Assembly: GCA_035560005.1 (NCBI GenBank)
Contig: DATMAN010000043.1
Location: 1 to 64,000 of the forward strand
Direction of reading: 5' to 3'
Source: Burkholderiales bacterium
GTDB lineage: Bacteria; Pseudomonadota; Gammaproteobacteria; Burkholderiales; Eutrophovitaceae
DNA length: 64,000 nucleotides
Notes under the pieces: model-generated
The model's input: the letters and a program-made list of their open reading frames with translations, nothing else
Told to the model about the DNA's origin: nothing
The model's database searches: none
Made by a program: the position numbers and the translations under genes
In this document: positions 1 through 6,826 of the stretch, piece after piece
Layout of the letters: every line of letters begins with the position of its first letter
Numbering within the stretch: position 1 is the first letter of the stretch

Positions 1-457
1 GCGCCAGGGACAAAGCGTTGACTCCCCGATGCTCGGCGCTGGGCATGACCTGCCGCATGAGGCTGTGCTCATGCTGGTAGCGCGAGTCGCCGATCAGCAG
101 GCGGTGCCTGAGGGTCCCGGGGTTGTTCACCACGATGCGCACCGTTTCGCCCGGGCGCACCGAGAAGCTCGCGGGCGAGATCCGCAGCCGGTCCGACAGC
201 TCCAGGCGCACCGTCCGGCTCGCCTGATCGGCCGCTCCCGGCCGGCCGAAGGCGAAACTTCTTGCCGGGTCCTGCGTCTTGCGTTCGTGGCCGTGCTGCT
301 CATGGATCTGGCGCGCGGTTTCCTGCAGAGTCTGTCCGGTCATGCCGGGCATCCCGCCCATCCGGGGCGGGAAGTCGTGCGGGCTGTGCTGGGCGACGGC
401 AAGACCCGAGGTCGTTGCCAGAACCAGGCTGACCGGAAAGAAGATGGATTGCCGCAT
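1..457 (-). CDS. Cupredoxin-like periplasmic protein, 3' end cut by window edge
   Basis: The frame opens with ATG at 457 behind a strong GAGGAGG ribosome site and is still open at base 1, so the C-terminus is missing (152 codons seen). It begins with a signal peptide (FFPVSLVLATTSGLAVAQ) and a His/Met-rich linker containing MGGMPGMTGQ. A beta-barrel segment typical of cupredoxins follows (SPASFSVRPGETVRIVVNN, then RHRLLIGD). The histidine in RHRLLIGD matches the first copper ligand of the plastocyanin fold; the Cys-His-Met part would lie outside the window. It is the last visible gene of the copper operon, 39 bp after the next cupredoxin. A periplasmic copper-binding or electron-transfer role is inferred from the fold and neighbours. 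Confidence 0.75.
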   Translation of the reverse strand, partial: MRQSIFFPVSLVLATTSGLAVAQHSPHDFPPRMGGMPGMTGQTLQETARQIHEQHGHERKTQDPARSFAFGRPGAADQASRTVRLELSDRLRISPASFSVRPGETVRIVVNNPGTLRHRLLIGDSRYQHEHSLMRQVMPSAEHRGVNALSLA

Positions 458-496
458 GGGGTGCCTCCTCTCACGACTCGGAGTCGCGCGAAAACC

Positions 497-994
497 TCAC
501 TTCGCACTGGTCACCGTCATCTTCATCCCCGCCGGATAGTGACCGGGGACGTGACAGGCAATCTCGAAAGTGCCGGGCCTGGTGAATTGCCAGATCAGCG
601 CTTTCGTCTCCCCCGGTTCGACGGTGATGACATTGGGCTCGTCGTGCTTCATGCCCGGCATGGCTTGCATCATCTCGGCGTGCGCGGCCTGTTCTTCAGG
701 GGTGCCGATGCCGAACTCGTGTGTAAGCTTGCCCTTGTTCTCGACCACGAAGCGCACGGTTTCGCCCGCTTTCACCGTGATCGACGAGGGTTCGTAGCGC
801 ATCGAGTCCAGCATCACGACCTTGATCGTGCGCCTGACCGCCGCGGCCATGCCCGGCTTGCCGGCAGCGGATGCGTGGGCGGCATGGTGCGCGTGCGCGC
901 CGTGACCGTGATGCTTCTCATCGGCTGAGACGGCAGCGCTGACCAGCCCGGCGACACCGGTCGCCATCACGGCAAGAAGGAATCGCGTTTTCAT
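497..994 (-). CDS. Plastocyanin-like cupredoxin, His-rich N-terminus
   Basis: This 165-residue secreted protein has a signal peptide (about residues 1-24) and a His-rich stretch (HHGHGAHAHHAAH) before a single cupredoxin domain. The type I copper ligands are visible: His in THEFGIG, then Cys, His and Met in ACHVPGHYPAGM. A Met-rich insert (MMQAMPGMKHDE) lies between them. It probably binds copper in the periplasm and either buffers it or passes electrons. It sits between a second cupredoxin and a CusF-like chaperone on the same strand, with short gaps that suggest one transcript. The family assignment is secure; the exact partner is not known. Confidence 0.85.
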   Translation of the reverse strand: MKTRFLLAVMATGVAGLVSAAVSADEKHHGHGAHAHHAAHASAAGKPGMAAAVRRTIKVVMLDSMRYEPSSITVKAGETVRFVVENKGKLTHEFGIGTPEEQAAHAEMMQAMPGMKHDEPNVITVEPGETKALIWQFTRPGTFEIACHVPGHYPAGMKMTVTSAK

Positions 995-1019
995 GGTTCT
1001 CTCCGTGGCAGTCAGGCGA

Positions 1020-1358
1020 TCACCTCACCGGGGCAATGCGCGTGATGTGATACTCCTTGCCCATCTTCACCAGGTCGAACTCCACGCGGTCTCCCTCCTT
1101 CAGGCCCTTGAGCAGGGCGGGATCGTGCGCCTTGAAATCCATGACCATCCTGGGCCAGCGCAGCGATTGGATCGGCTCGTGCTCCATGGTGATCACGCCT
1201 TTGGCGAGATCGACCGACTCGACCAAGCCCTTGCCCCGATGGATCTTGTCCGACTGCGAGGCGTGATGGCCGGAATGCTCTTCATCCGCCGCGTTCGCAG
1301 GTGGCAGTGCAAGGCCGAGCGAAAGCGCGGCCGCGGTGGCAAGAATTGCAGTTTTCAT
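1020..1358 (-). CDS. CusF-like periplasmic copper chaperone
   Basis: This 112-residue secreted protein has a signal peptide (about residues 1-23) and a small OB-fold CusF/CusX domain. The copper-binding set of CusF is recognisable: His in MEHEPI, then Trp and two Met in LRWPRMVMDF, which matches the Trp-Met-Met arrangement that binds Cu(I) in CusF. The C-terminal part (LKEGDRVEFDLVK) is typical of the family. It likely carries Cu(I) or Ag(I) in the periplasm to an efflux pump or to the oxidase encoded just upstream in the operon. No CusA or CusB lies beside it; the nearest heavy-metal-type RND genes are about 23 kb away on the other strand. Confidence 0.87.
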   Translation of the reverse strand: MKTAILATAAALSLGLALPPANAADEEHSGHHASQSDKIHRGKGLVESVDLAKGVITMEHEPIQSLRWPRMVMDFKAHDPALLKGLKEGDRVEFDLVKMGKEYHITRIAPVR

Positions 1359-1416
1359 GTGATCTCCTTTTCAGGTGAAGTGAACGAACAATGAGTCGCG
1401 TTGGTGCGCTCCATCC

Positions 1417-2778
1417 TCAGCCGCTCCGTGCCTGCTGATCGGTGTCTTCTTCGGGCGTAGGCTTGAAATCCTGTCTGACGGGCACGGGGATATCGCCTTC
1501 GAGCTTCCATGCGACCGTTCCCTTCGGGTGTTCGTACCAGCCGGGATCGGTGTAGTCGCCGGGCGGCTGCGCGTCGCGCACTTTCACCACGGTGAACATG
1601 CCACCCATCTCGATCGGCCCGAAAGGCCCTTCCCCCGTCATCATGGGCAGCGTGTTTTCCGGCAGCTTCATGTGGCCCATCGCCGTGTGCGCGGCGTGCT
1701 CGGCCATCCCGGTCTCGCCCATCGCCATGTAGCCGGGTACGAGCTTGCGGATGCGCCGCGCGATGTCGTCGTGCTTGACGCCGATCATGTTCGGAACTTC
1801 ATGACCCATCGCGTTCATGGTGTGATGCGACTTGTGGCAGTGCAGCGCCCAGTCGCCCGGCGCGTCGGCGACGAACTCCCCCACCCGGATGTTGCCGACC
1901 GGCACGAGCAGGGTGGTCTCCTTGTAGCGCGCGCTGGGCGCAATCCACCCGGCGTCGGTTCCCGTCACCTCGAACGCAGTTCCGTGGATGTGGATCGGAT
2001 GCTCGTGCATGGACAGGTTGGCGATGCGGATGCGCACCCGATCGCCGGTGCGCGCGACCAGTGGATCGATCCCCGGGAACACGCGGCTGTTGAAGGCCCA
2101 CATGTTGAAGTCGGTCATCACCGACGGGTCGGGCGTGGCCGTGCCGGCGTGGACCGCGAAGTTGTGCAGGATGAAGCAGTAGTCGCGGTCGATCTTCGGG
2201 TGCTCGGGGGTGCGCGGATGCACGATGAACATTCCCATCATGCCCAGCGCCATCTGCACCATTTCGTCGGCGTGCGGGTGGTACATGAAGGTGCCGTTCT
2301 GGCGCAGCGTGAACTCGTAGACGTAGGTCTCGCCGGGCTGAATCTGCGGCTGCGTGAGCCCTCCGACGCCGTCCATGCCGTTGGGCAGGAAGATGCCGTG
2401 CCAGTGAATCGAGGTGTGCTCCGGCAGCTTGTTGGTCACCAGGATGCGCACGCGGTCGCCTTCGACGCACTCGATGGTCGGACCCGGCGTGGAGCCGTTG
2501 TAGCCCCAGCAGTTGACGATCATGCCGGGCGCGAACTCGCGCTTGACCGGTTCGGCGACCAGGTGGAATACCTTCACGCCGCCTTCCATCTTCCATGGCA
2601 GCGTCCAGCCGTTGAGCGTAACGACCGGCGCATAGCTGACGCCTGCAGGCGCGGGCAGCGGCGGCCGGGTCGCGGCGGAGGCTTTCTCCGCAGCGGTCGC
2701 GGGGCGAAACGCCGCGCTGACCGCGCCGCCGGCAAACAGCGCGGCGCCGGTCTTCAACAGATCGCGTCGAGTGATCAT
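1417..2778 (-). CDS. CopA-type multicopper oxidase, Tat-exported
   Basis: The 453-residue protein starts with a twin-arginine signal (TRRDLLKTG). It has all four copper-ligand motifs of multicopper oxidases: HWHG near 125-128, YHPH near 166-169, HPIHIHG near 260-266 and HCHKSHHTMNAM near 313-324. A Met/His-rich stretch follows near 350-380 (MGETGMAEHAAHTAMGHM), as in enzymes that oxidise Cu(I). It probably converts toxic Cu(I) to Cu(II) in the periplasm. Its ATG overlaps the stop of the upstream TolC-like gene by four bases (ATGA, 2775-2778), which indicates translational coupling. It is shorter than the ~600-residue plasmid CopA proteins and closer in size to two-domain-like copper oxidases. 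Confidence 0.88.
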   Translation of the reverse strand: MITRRDLLKTGAALFAGGAVSAAFRPATAAEKASAATRPPLPAPAGVSYAPVVTLNGWTLPWKMEGGVKVFHLVAEPVKREFAPGMIVNCWGYNGSTPGPTIECVEGDRVRILVTNKLPEHTSIHWHGIFLPNGMDGVGGLTQPQIQPGETYVYEFTLRQNGTFMYHPHADEMVQMALGMMGMFIVHPRTPEHPKIDRDYCFILHNFAVHAGTATPDPSVMTDFNMWAFNSRVFPGIDPLVARTGDRVRIRIANLSMHEHPIHIHGTAFEVTGTDAGWIAPSARYKETTLLVPVGNIRVGEFVADAPGDWALHCHKSHHTMNAMGHEVPNMIGVKHDDIARRIRKLVPGYMAMGETGMAEHAAHTAMGHMKLPENTLPMMTGEGPFGPIEMGGMFTVVKVRDAQPPGDYTDPGWYEHPKGTVAWKLEGDIPVPVRQDFKPTPEEDTDQQARSG

Positions 2779-4220
2779 TGCGAATCTCCGTGCTGATGTT
2801 GGCCTTGATCCTCGGGTCGAGCCGCCGGGCTCTGCGTCGAGGTTGCATCGCCCGCGGCCGCCGGAATCGCGAGCGCGGCGCCGGCGGCGCGTTCCAGATC
2901 AGCCCATGCAGTCCAGAACTCGCGCCAGACGCCGATGTAGTCGCGCGCCGCGTTGATCTGCGCCTGTTTCGCAGCCAGCAGCTCGTACACGCCGACCAGC
3001 ATGCCGTTGTAGAACTTCAGCGTCTCTTCCACGACGCGCTCGGCGAGCGGGAGGATCGCTTCGCGGTAATGCCTGACCGAATCATGCGCGGCCGCAAGCC
3101 GGCCCATGGCTTCGCGGACCTCGGCGCGCACGTCGATGGCGAGTTGCGCGTAGCGGCTTTCCGCCTCGCGCAATTGCGCTTCCAGCCGGGCGATGCGCGC
3201 CTGGCCGCGATCGAACAGCGGAAGCCCCAGTTCCAGCTCCGGACCGCGCGCGGTGCCGCCATCCGGATCGCGCTTGACAGTGAAGCCGATACCGAACGCC
3301 GACAGCCAGCGCGTCTGCTTCGTGTAGTGAAGCGCCAGGTGCACGGCTTCGACTTCGGCGCGCTGCGCCGCCAGGTCCAGGCGCTGGTCGACCGCTTTGT
3401 TCTCCAGTTGCGGAGCCGGCGGCAGCCGGTCAGGAACGTCCGGCAGTCGGTCGGGAAGCCGCCAGGCGGTATCCTCGCCCCACAAGCCGAGCAGGCGATT
3501 GAGCTTCTCCCGATCGGCATTGAACGCGGCCTCGGCGCGCGCGGCCTCGAGCGAAGACTGCGCGTGGAAGGATTGCTGCAGAGCCTGCTCGCGCAGGCTC
3601 AGATTGCCGGCCTGGTACTGGCGTCGGGCCAGCTCGGCCGCGGCTTCGGTCGCATCCGTTACTTGCACGAAAAGCTCGATGGCTTGTCGATCCGCGACCA
3701 GGGCGTACCAGGCGCGCTTGACTTCGGCGATCAGATCGAGCGCCGATTGCGCGACTTCCAGGCGAGTGCGCTCCAGGTCGGTTGCCGCAAGCTTCTTGCG
3801 CGCCGAAAGCGTGACGACATTGAGGAAGTCCTCGAACAGCGACAGTTCGCTCTCGGTACCGGCATCGTCCCTGAGCAGGGACAGGCCGAACACCGGGTTG
3901 TCCAGCAAGCCGGCCCGGATCAGGTCCGCGCGCGCCACCTGCGCGCGCGCCAGCCGTGCGCGCATCTCGCGGTTGTTGACGAGCGCGATGGCGATGGCTT
4001 CGTCAAGGCTGAGTTCGTCGGCGAGCATCGCGCGCACCGCCTGGCGCACGGCCCGGTCTTCGGGAACGCCCGCGTTCCAGTCCACCGGCCGCGAAACCCG
4101 CGCGGACACGGTTTGCGCGACCTCGCCTTGGACGCGATCGCCAGGCAGGTTCGCGCACGCGCCCAGCAGGGGCAGAGTCAGCACCACCAGAATTCGAGTC
4201 AGGCTCCGCCTCGCGCTCAT
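2775..4220 (-). CDS. TolC-family outer-membrane efflux protein
   Basis: This 481-residue protein carries a lipoprotein-type signal (LPLLGACANL) and two copies of the helical hairpin typical of outer-membrane efflux proteins, for example SLDEAIAIALVNNREMRARLARAQV and the related stretch near 325-440. It would form the outer-membrane duct of a tripartite exporter. Both ends are coupled: its ATG overlaps the stop of the small lipoprotein gene (4217-4220) and its stop overlaps the multicopper oxidase start. No inner-membrane pump or adaptor is encoded in this operon, so its partner must be elsewhere, possibly the RND genes at 25.5-29.9 kb. Its C-terminus is His-containing (EDQGQHQHGDSQ). Confidence 0.85.
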   Translation of the reverse strand: MSARRSLTRILVVLTLPLLGACANLPGDRVQGEVAQTVSARVSRPVDWNAGVPEDRAVRQAVRAMLADELSLDEAIAIALVNNREMRARLARAQVARADLIRAGLLDNPVFGLSLLRDDAGTESELSLFEDFLNVVTLSARKKLAATDLERTRLEVAQSALDLIAEVKRAWYALVADRQAIELFVQVTDATEAAAELARRQYQAGNLSLREQALQQSFHAQSSLEAARAEAAFNADREKLNRLLGLWGEDTAWRLPDRLPDVPDRLPPAPQLENKAVDQRLDLAAQRAEVEAVHLALHYTKQTRWLSAFGIGFTVKRDPDGGTARGPELELGLPLFDRGQARIARLEAQLREAESRYAQLAIDVRAEVREAMGRLAAAHDSVRHYREAILPLAERVVEETLKFYNGMLVGVYELLAAKQAQINAARDYIGVWREFWTAWADLERAAGAALAIPAAAGDATSTQSPAARPEDQGQHQHGDSQ

Positions 4221-4468
4221 CGGTCCTGATCCCCGTGGTCATGGTGGGAATGAGCGTCTTCGGGGGAGGCTTTCCCTTTACCTGTCGAAGGCGCGGGTGC
4301 GCTCGACTGCGTGGCCCGGTAGCGCTCGAGAACCGTAGCCGGATTCACGACCCCCGGCGCGGCGGCCGGGTCGGCGGGATGGTCGGCCGCGCGCTGCCAG
4401 GTGCCGGCGGCGCAGCCGGAAAGCATCAGGGCGCCCGCAGCAGCGAGCGCAAGTCTGTTCGAGAACAT
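4217..4468 (-). CDS. Small lipoprotein with His-rich tail
   Basis: The ATG at 4468 is chosen because GAGGAG lies five bases upstream and the protein then opens directly with a signal peptide ending in a lipobox (ALMLSGC). The mature 83-residue product has a low-complexity Pro/Ser middle and ends in HSHHDHGDQDR, a plausible metal-binding tail. Its stop overlaps the start of the TolC-like gene by four bases, so the two are translated together. I do not recognise a named family. From location and the His-rich end it may help load or sense copper at the outer membrane or periplasm, which is inference. Confidence 0.7.
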   Translation of the reverse strand: MFSNRLALAAAGALMLSGCAAGTWQRAADHPADPAAAPGVVNPATVLERYRATQSSAPAPSTGKGKASPEDAHSHHDHGDQDR

Positions 4469-4550
4469 AAGCTCCTCACGCGGATTCGCGGGCAAACGGC
4501 CCGCAGCCGAGCACGAGCGCGCAACGGCCAGCGGCGGCTGCGCACAGAAC

Positions 4551-4970
4551 TCAGATCAGCGTAAAGAGCGGAGGTCGGTGCTCCGGGAGAGGAACGGTGC
4601 CGTGCAGGATGCCGGGCGCGGAGGCAGGTGCGGCAACAGAAACGAAGCCGGCCCCGGTAAGCCCGGGTGAGGGCAGCGTGAAAGCACAGCTCAGGTGACA
4701 ATGGCCGCAGTCATCGCACGGAATCAGGCTGGCCTGAGCGGTATGGTTCGCGCCTGCCTGAGCGGCGTGCGCAGCATGATCAGCATGCCCCGCAGCATGC
4801 CCATTCGTGGCGTGAAGGCCGGCATGCGCCGTGCTCGCGGGCGGCGCGATACCCTGATCCGGCTCGCCGACCAGGCCGTGCTTGCAGAACGGCATCACCA
4901 CCGCGGCCATCCCTTGCACGGGCAGCCACAGCGAGATGAGCAGCACTACGGCCAGCTTCCAGCGGCACAT
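4551..4970 (-). CDS. Small exported protein with CDDCGHCHLSC motif, unknown function
   Basis: The ATG at 4970 gives a 139-residue protein that begins MCRWKLAVVLLISLW, a clear signal or anchor helix. An upstream in-frame start at 5018 would add 16 residues without hydrophobic character. The middle is rich in His and Ala (HAAGHADHAAHAAQAGANH). A cysteine cluster CDDCGHCHLSC follows near the centre, with another Cys earlier (FCKHG). Such a cluster could bind Cu or Zn. It is located between cueR and the lipoprotein gene inside the copper operon. Similar small proteins occur next to metal-efflux genes, but I cannot name a family with certainty. Confidence 0.65.
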   Translation of the reverse strand: MCRWKLAVVLLISLWLPVQGMAAVVMPFCKHGLVGEPDQGIAPPASTAHAGLHATNGHAAGHADHAAHAAQAGANHTAQASLIPCDDCGHCHLSCAFTLPSPGLTGAGFVSVAAPASAPGILHGTVPLPEHRPPLFTLI

Positions 4971-4976
4971 GCTTCT

Positions 4977-5008
4977 AGTATAGCCACTTCGGGGAAGAAC
5001 CATGTCCC
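4977..5008 (-). promoter_or_regulatory. Possible second MerR-type promoter
   Basis: Read on the minus strand, GGGACA (5003-5008) is followed by 20 bases and TATACT (4977-4982). The spacer contains the dyad CTTC-CCC-GAAG. A long spacer with a dyad is a MerR-family feature, but the dyad is poor compared with the CueR box at 6157-6187 and the predicted start of transcription would be very near the ATG at 4970. Confidence 0.28.
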
Positions 5009-5078
5009 CGTCCGACACCCTGGACTGCTGCCGGGTTCCTGACCCGCGCGCCGATTCGAGTGCATCTTCGGGCTCGAC

Positions 5079-5546
5079 TCAGGCAAAGCGCGCCCGCGGC
5101 CCGCCATGAGCCCTGGTCCGGGACTGTGGCGATCGTGCGTCCTCCGCAGAGAGGTCGTCGAGGATCGGGCACTCGGGGCGATCGTCACCGTGACAGTGCG
5201 CCGCGAGCCGCTCCAGCGTTCTCTTCATCTCGGACAGCTCTGCGATTCTCGATGCCAGTTCCGCCGCATGGGCCAGCGCGCGCCGCTTGACCTCCGCGCT
5301 CGCGCGGCGCCGGTTCTGCCATAGCCCGAGCAGGGTAGCGATTTCCGCGATGCCGAAGCCGAGGCCGCGCGCGCGGCGAATGAAGCGCAGCGTGTGCACT
5401 TCGTTCATCGAGTACTGGCGGTACCCTGACCCGGTGCGGCGCACCTTGGGTAGCAGCCCGAGCGACTCGTAGTGCCGGATCATCTTGGCCGACACGCCCG
5501 AGAGTCTGGCGGCCTGCCCGACGTTCAGCAATTGCTGCAGCTCCAT
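5079..5546 (-). CDS. cueR: CueR-type copper-responsive MerR regulator
   Basis: The 155-residue protein has a MerR winged-helix domain (LNVGQAARLSGVSAKMIRHYE at about 8-28), a dimerisation helix, and a metal loop with Cys118 and Cys126 (CHGDDRPEC). This eight-residue spacing and sequence match the Cu(I) loop of CueR. It should bind promoters with 19-bp spacers and activate them when Cu(I) is bound. The ATG at 5546 is chosen because MerR proteins start a few residues before the helix-turn-helix; the frame stays open far upstream without similarity. The gene sits 44 bp after a DUF4396 gene and downstream of a matching operator, so it probably controls its own operon. The C-terminal ~20 residues after the loop are Arg-rich and unlike other family members. 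Confidence 0.9.
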   Translation of the reverse strand: MELQQLLNVGQAARLSGVSAKMIRHYESLGLLPKVRRTGSGYRQYSMNEVHTLRFIRRARGLGFGIAEIATLLGLWQNRRRASAEVKRRALAHAAELASRIAELSEMKRTLERLAAHCHGDDRPECPILDDLSAEDARSPQSRTRAHGGPRARFA

Positions 5547-5590
5547 GACTCCGCTCCAGAAGATCGGTGCGATGCGCCAGCGCGGTTCGG

Positions 5591-6124
5591 TCAATGGTAC
5601 TGATGCACGACCGCGTGACCCCGGCCGCGGGTCAGCAGCCAGCGATTGACCGGGTAGGCCGCGATGCCGGCGACGAGCAGCGCACAGGCAAGACTGCCCC
5701 AGAACAGCCTGGAGCCGAGCGGGGCATCCATCGCGCCGGGAATCGCCAGCATGATCGCATTGTCCACGATTTCCATGACGGTGATTGAGGCGGTGTCGGC
5801 CGCGAGCGCCAGGCCGATCGCACGCTTGAAAGCAAGGCCCGCACGCAGCAGCGGGATCATGGTGAGCAGGTAACCGAATAGAAACGCAAGCGCAACGGCG
5901 AGCGCAATCGTTGCGCCGTTGTCCCAGCCCAGCGCGGTGCCGATCACCATGCCGAGAATCTCGCCGATGCTGCAGCCGGTCAGGCAGTGCAGTGTCGCCG
6001 AAAGCGCCAGACGGTTGAGCGAGCCGGTGGAAGCGTGCGGCCCGTGATGCGACTCCCGGGCACGCTGGCCGTGATGCGCGGATCCATGGTCTCCGGAATG
6101 GGAGTGCAGGTCGTTCAGGTTCAT
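5591..6124 (-). CDS. DUF4396 membrane protein, His-rich N-terminus
   Basis: The ATG at 6124 has a CGGAGGA ribosome site and yields 177 residues. The first 30 are rich in His (HSHSGDHGSAHHGQ, then ESHHGPH). The rest holds about four hydrophobic segments with the family signature LHCLTGCSIGEILGMVIGTALGW and EIVDNAIMLAIPGAMDAPL. DUF4396 proteins are inner-membrane proteins often found beside copper-resistance genes; their mechanism is unknown. Here it is the first gene after the CueR-type promoter, so it is expected to be the most strongly copper-induced gene. The CxxxC-like TLHCLTGC and the His-rich leader suggest metal contact, which is inference. Confidence 0.82.
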   Translation of the reverse strand: MNLNDLHSHSGDHGSAHHGQRARESHHGPHASTGSLNRLALSATLHCLTGCSIGEILGMVIGTALGWDNGATIALAVALAFLFGYLLTMIPLLRAGLAFKRAIGLALAADTASITVMEIVDNAIMLAIPGAMDAPLGSRLFWGSLACALLVAGIAAYPVNRWLLTRGRGHAVVHQYH

Positions 6125-6156
6125 GGCAACGGTCCTCCGAGTGAAATGACGGCGCC

Positions 6157-6187
6157 ATCCTGAGGCTTCCCATCGTGGGAAGGTCAA
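6157..6187 (-). promoter_or_regulatory. CueR-type promoter/operator
   Basis: On the minus strand TTGACC (6182-6187) and CAGGAT (6157-6162) are separated by exactly 19 bases. The spacer contains the dyad CTTCCC-N5-GGGAAG (6166-6182), close to the CueR consensus CCTTCC-N6/7-GGAAGG. The site is 33 bp before the ATG of the DUF4396 gene, and cueR is the second gene downstream. The over-long spacer is what MerR-family activators correct by distorting the DNA. Confidence 0.83.
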
Positions 6188-6361
6188 GCGGTTCCTTTCG
6201 CCGCGCGCGACCTTGAACCGGCCGGTGACCGGGCCCAACGCTTCGAGGGCGTGCAGGGTGCGCAGCGCCCCGGCTACGGATGAAAAGCTCGCGCAGCGGT
6301 GGCACCGCGCGTGGATCGCCGGCGTCGGGGACTGCGTGGCCGAGATCGGCCGCTTCGACCA

Positions 6362-6814
6362 TCAGAGCAGCTCGGGTGCGATCACCGCGCGCAGGACGAT
6401 CTGCGCTTCCTCGCCGCGCACGCGGTTGCTGAGCCACCACACTGCGCCCTTCTTGATGCTCCACTCGCGCGCAACGCCCGAGAGCAGGAAGGCCGCGGTC
6501 TGCCCGAGCGTCGGCTGATGGCCGACGACGATCACGGCGCGCCCCGCGTCCGGCCAACCAGCTGCCGCCAGGATTGCGGGATAGGCGGCATCGGGACCGA
6601 TTTCACGCTGCACTTCATAGTCCTCGCTCAGGGCGTCGGCGGTCTGCCTCGCGCGCTGCGCCGGGCTCACGATCATGCGCACCTTGCGCGGCACTCTGGC
6701 ACGCAGCCACTCGGCCATTGCTCTTGCCTGCTGCACACCCTTGGGGGTCAGCTTGCGCGCGAGATCGGGTGTGCCGTCCTCGGCATCGGCGTGTCGCCAA
6801 AGAATGAGGTCCAT
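6362..6814 (-). CDS. sixA: SixA-like histidine phosphatase
   Basis: This 150-residue protein of the histidine phosphatase superfamily opens with the catalytic LILWRHADAE (His at residue 8). It shows SPAQRARQTADAL and the second His in VVGHQPTLG. Length and motif order match SixA, which removes phosphate from phosphohistidine on HPt domains or the nitrogen phosphotransferase system. It lies 12 bp after a CYTH-CHAD gene that follows ppk, so a link with polyphosphate or histidine phosphate metabolism is plausible. The pairing with CHAD, a domain proposed to bind polyphosphate through His, supports that idea but does not prove it. Confidence 0.85.
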   Translation of the reverse strand: MDLILWRHADAEDGTPDLARKLTPKGVQQARAMAEWLRARVPRKVRMIVSPAQRARQTADALSEDYEVQREIGPDAAYPAILAAAGWPDAGRAVIVVGHQPTLGQTAAFLLSGVAREWSIKKGAVWWLSNRVRGEEAQIVLRAVIAPELL

Positions 6815-6826
6815 ATTGCACTCCCT

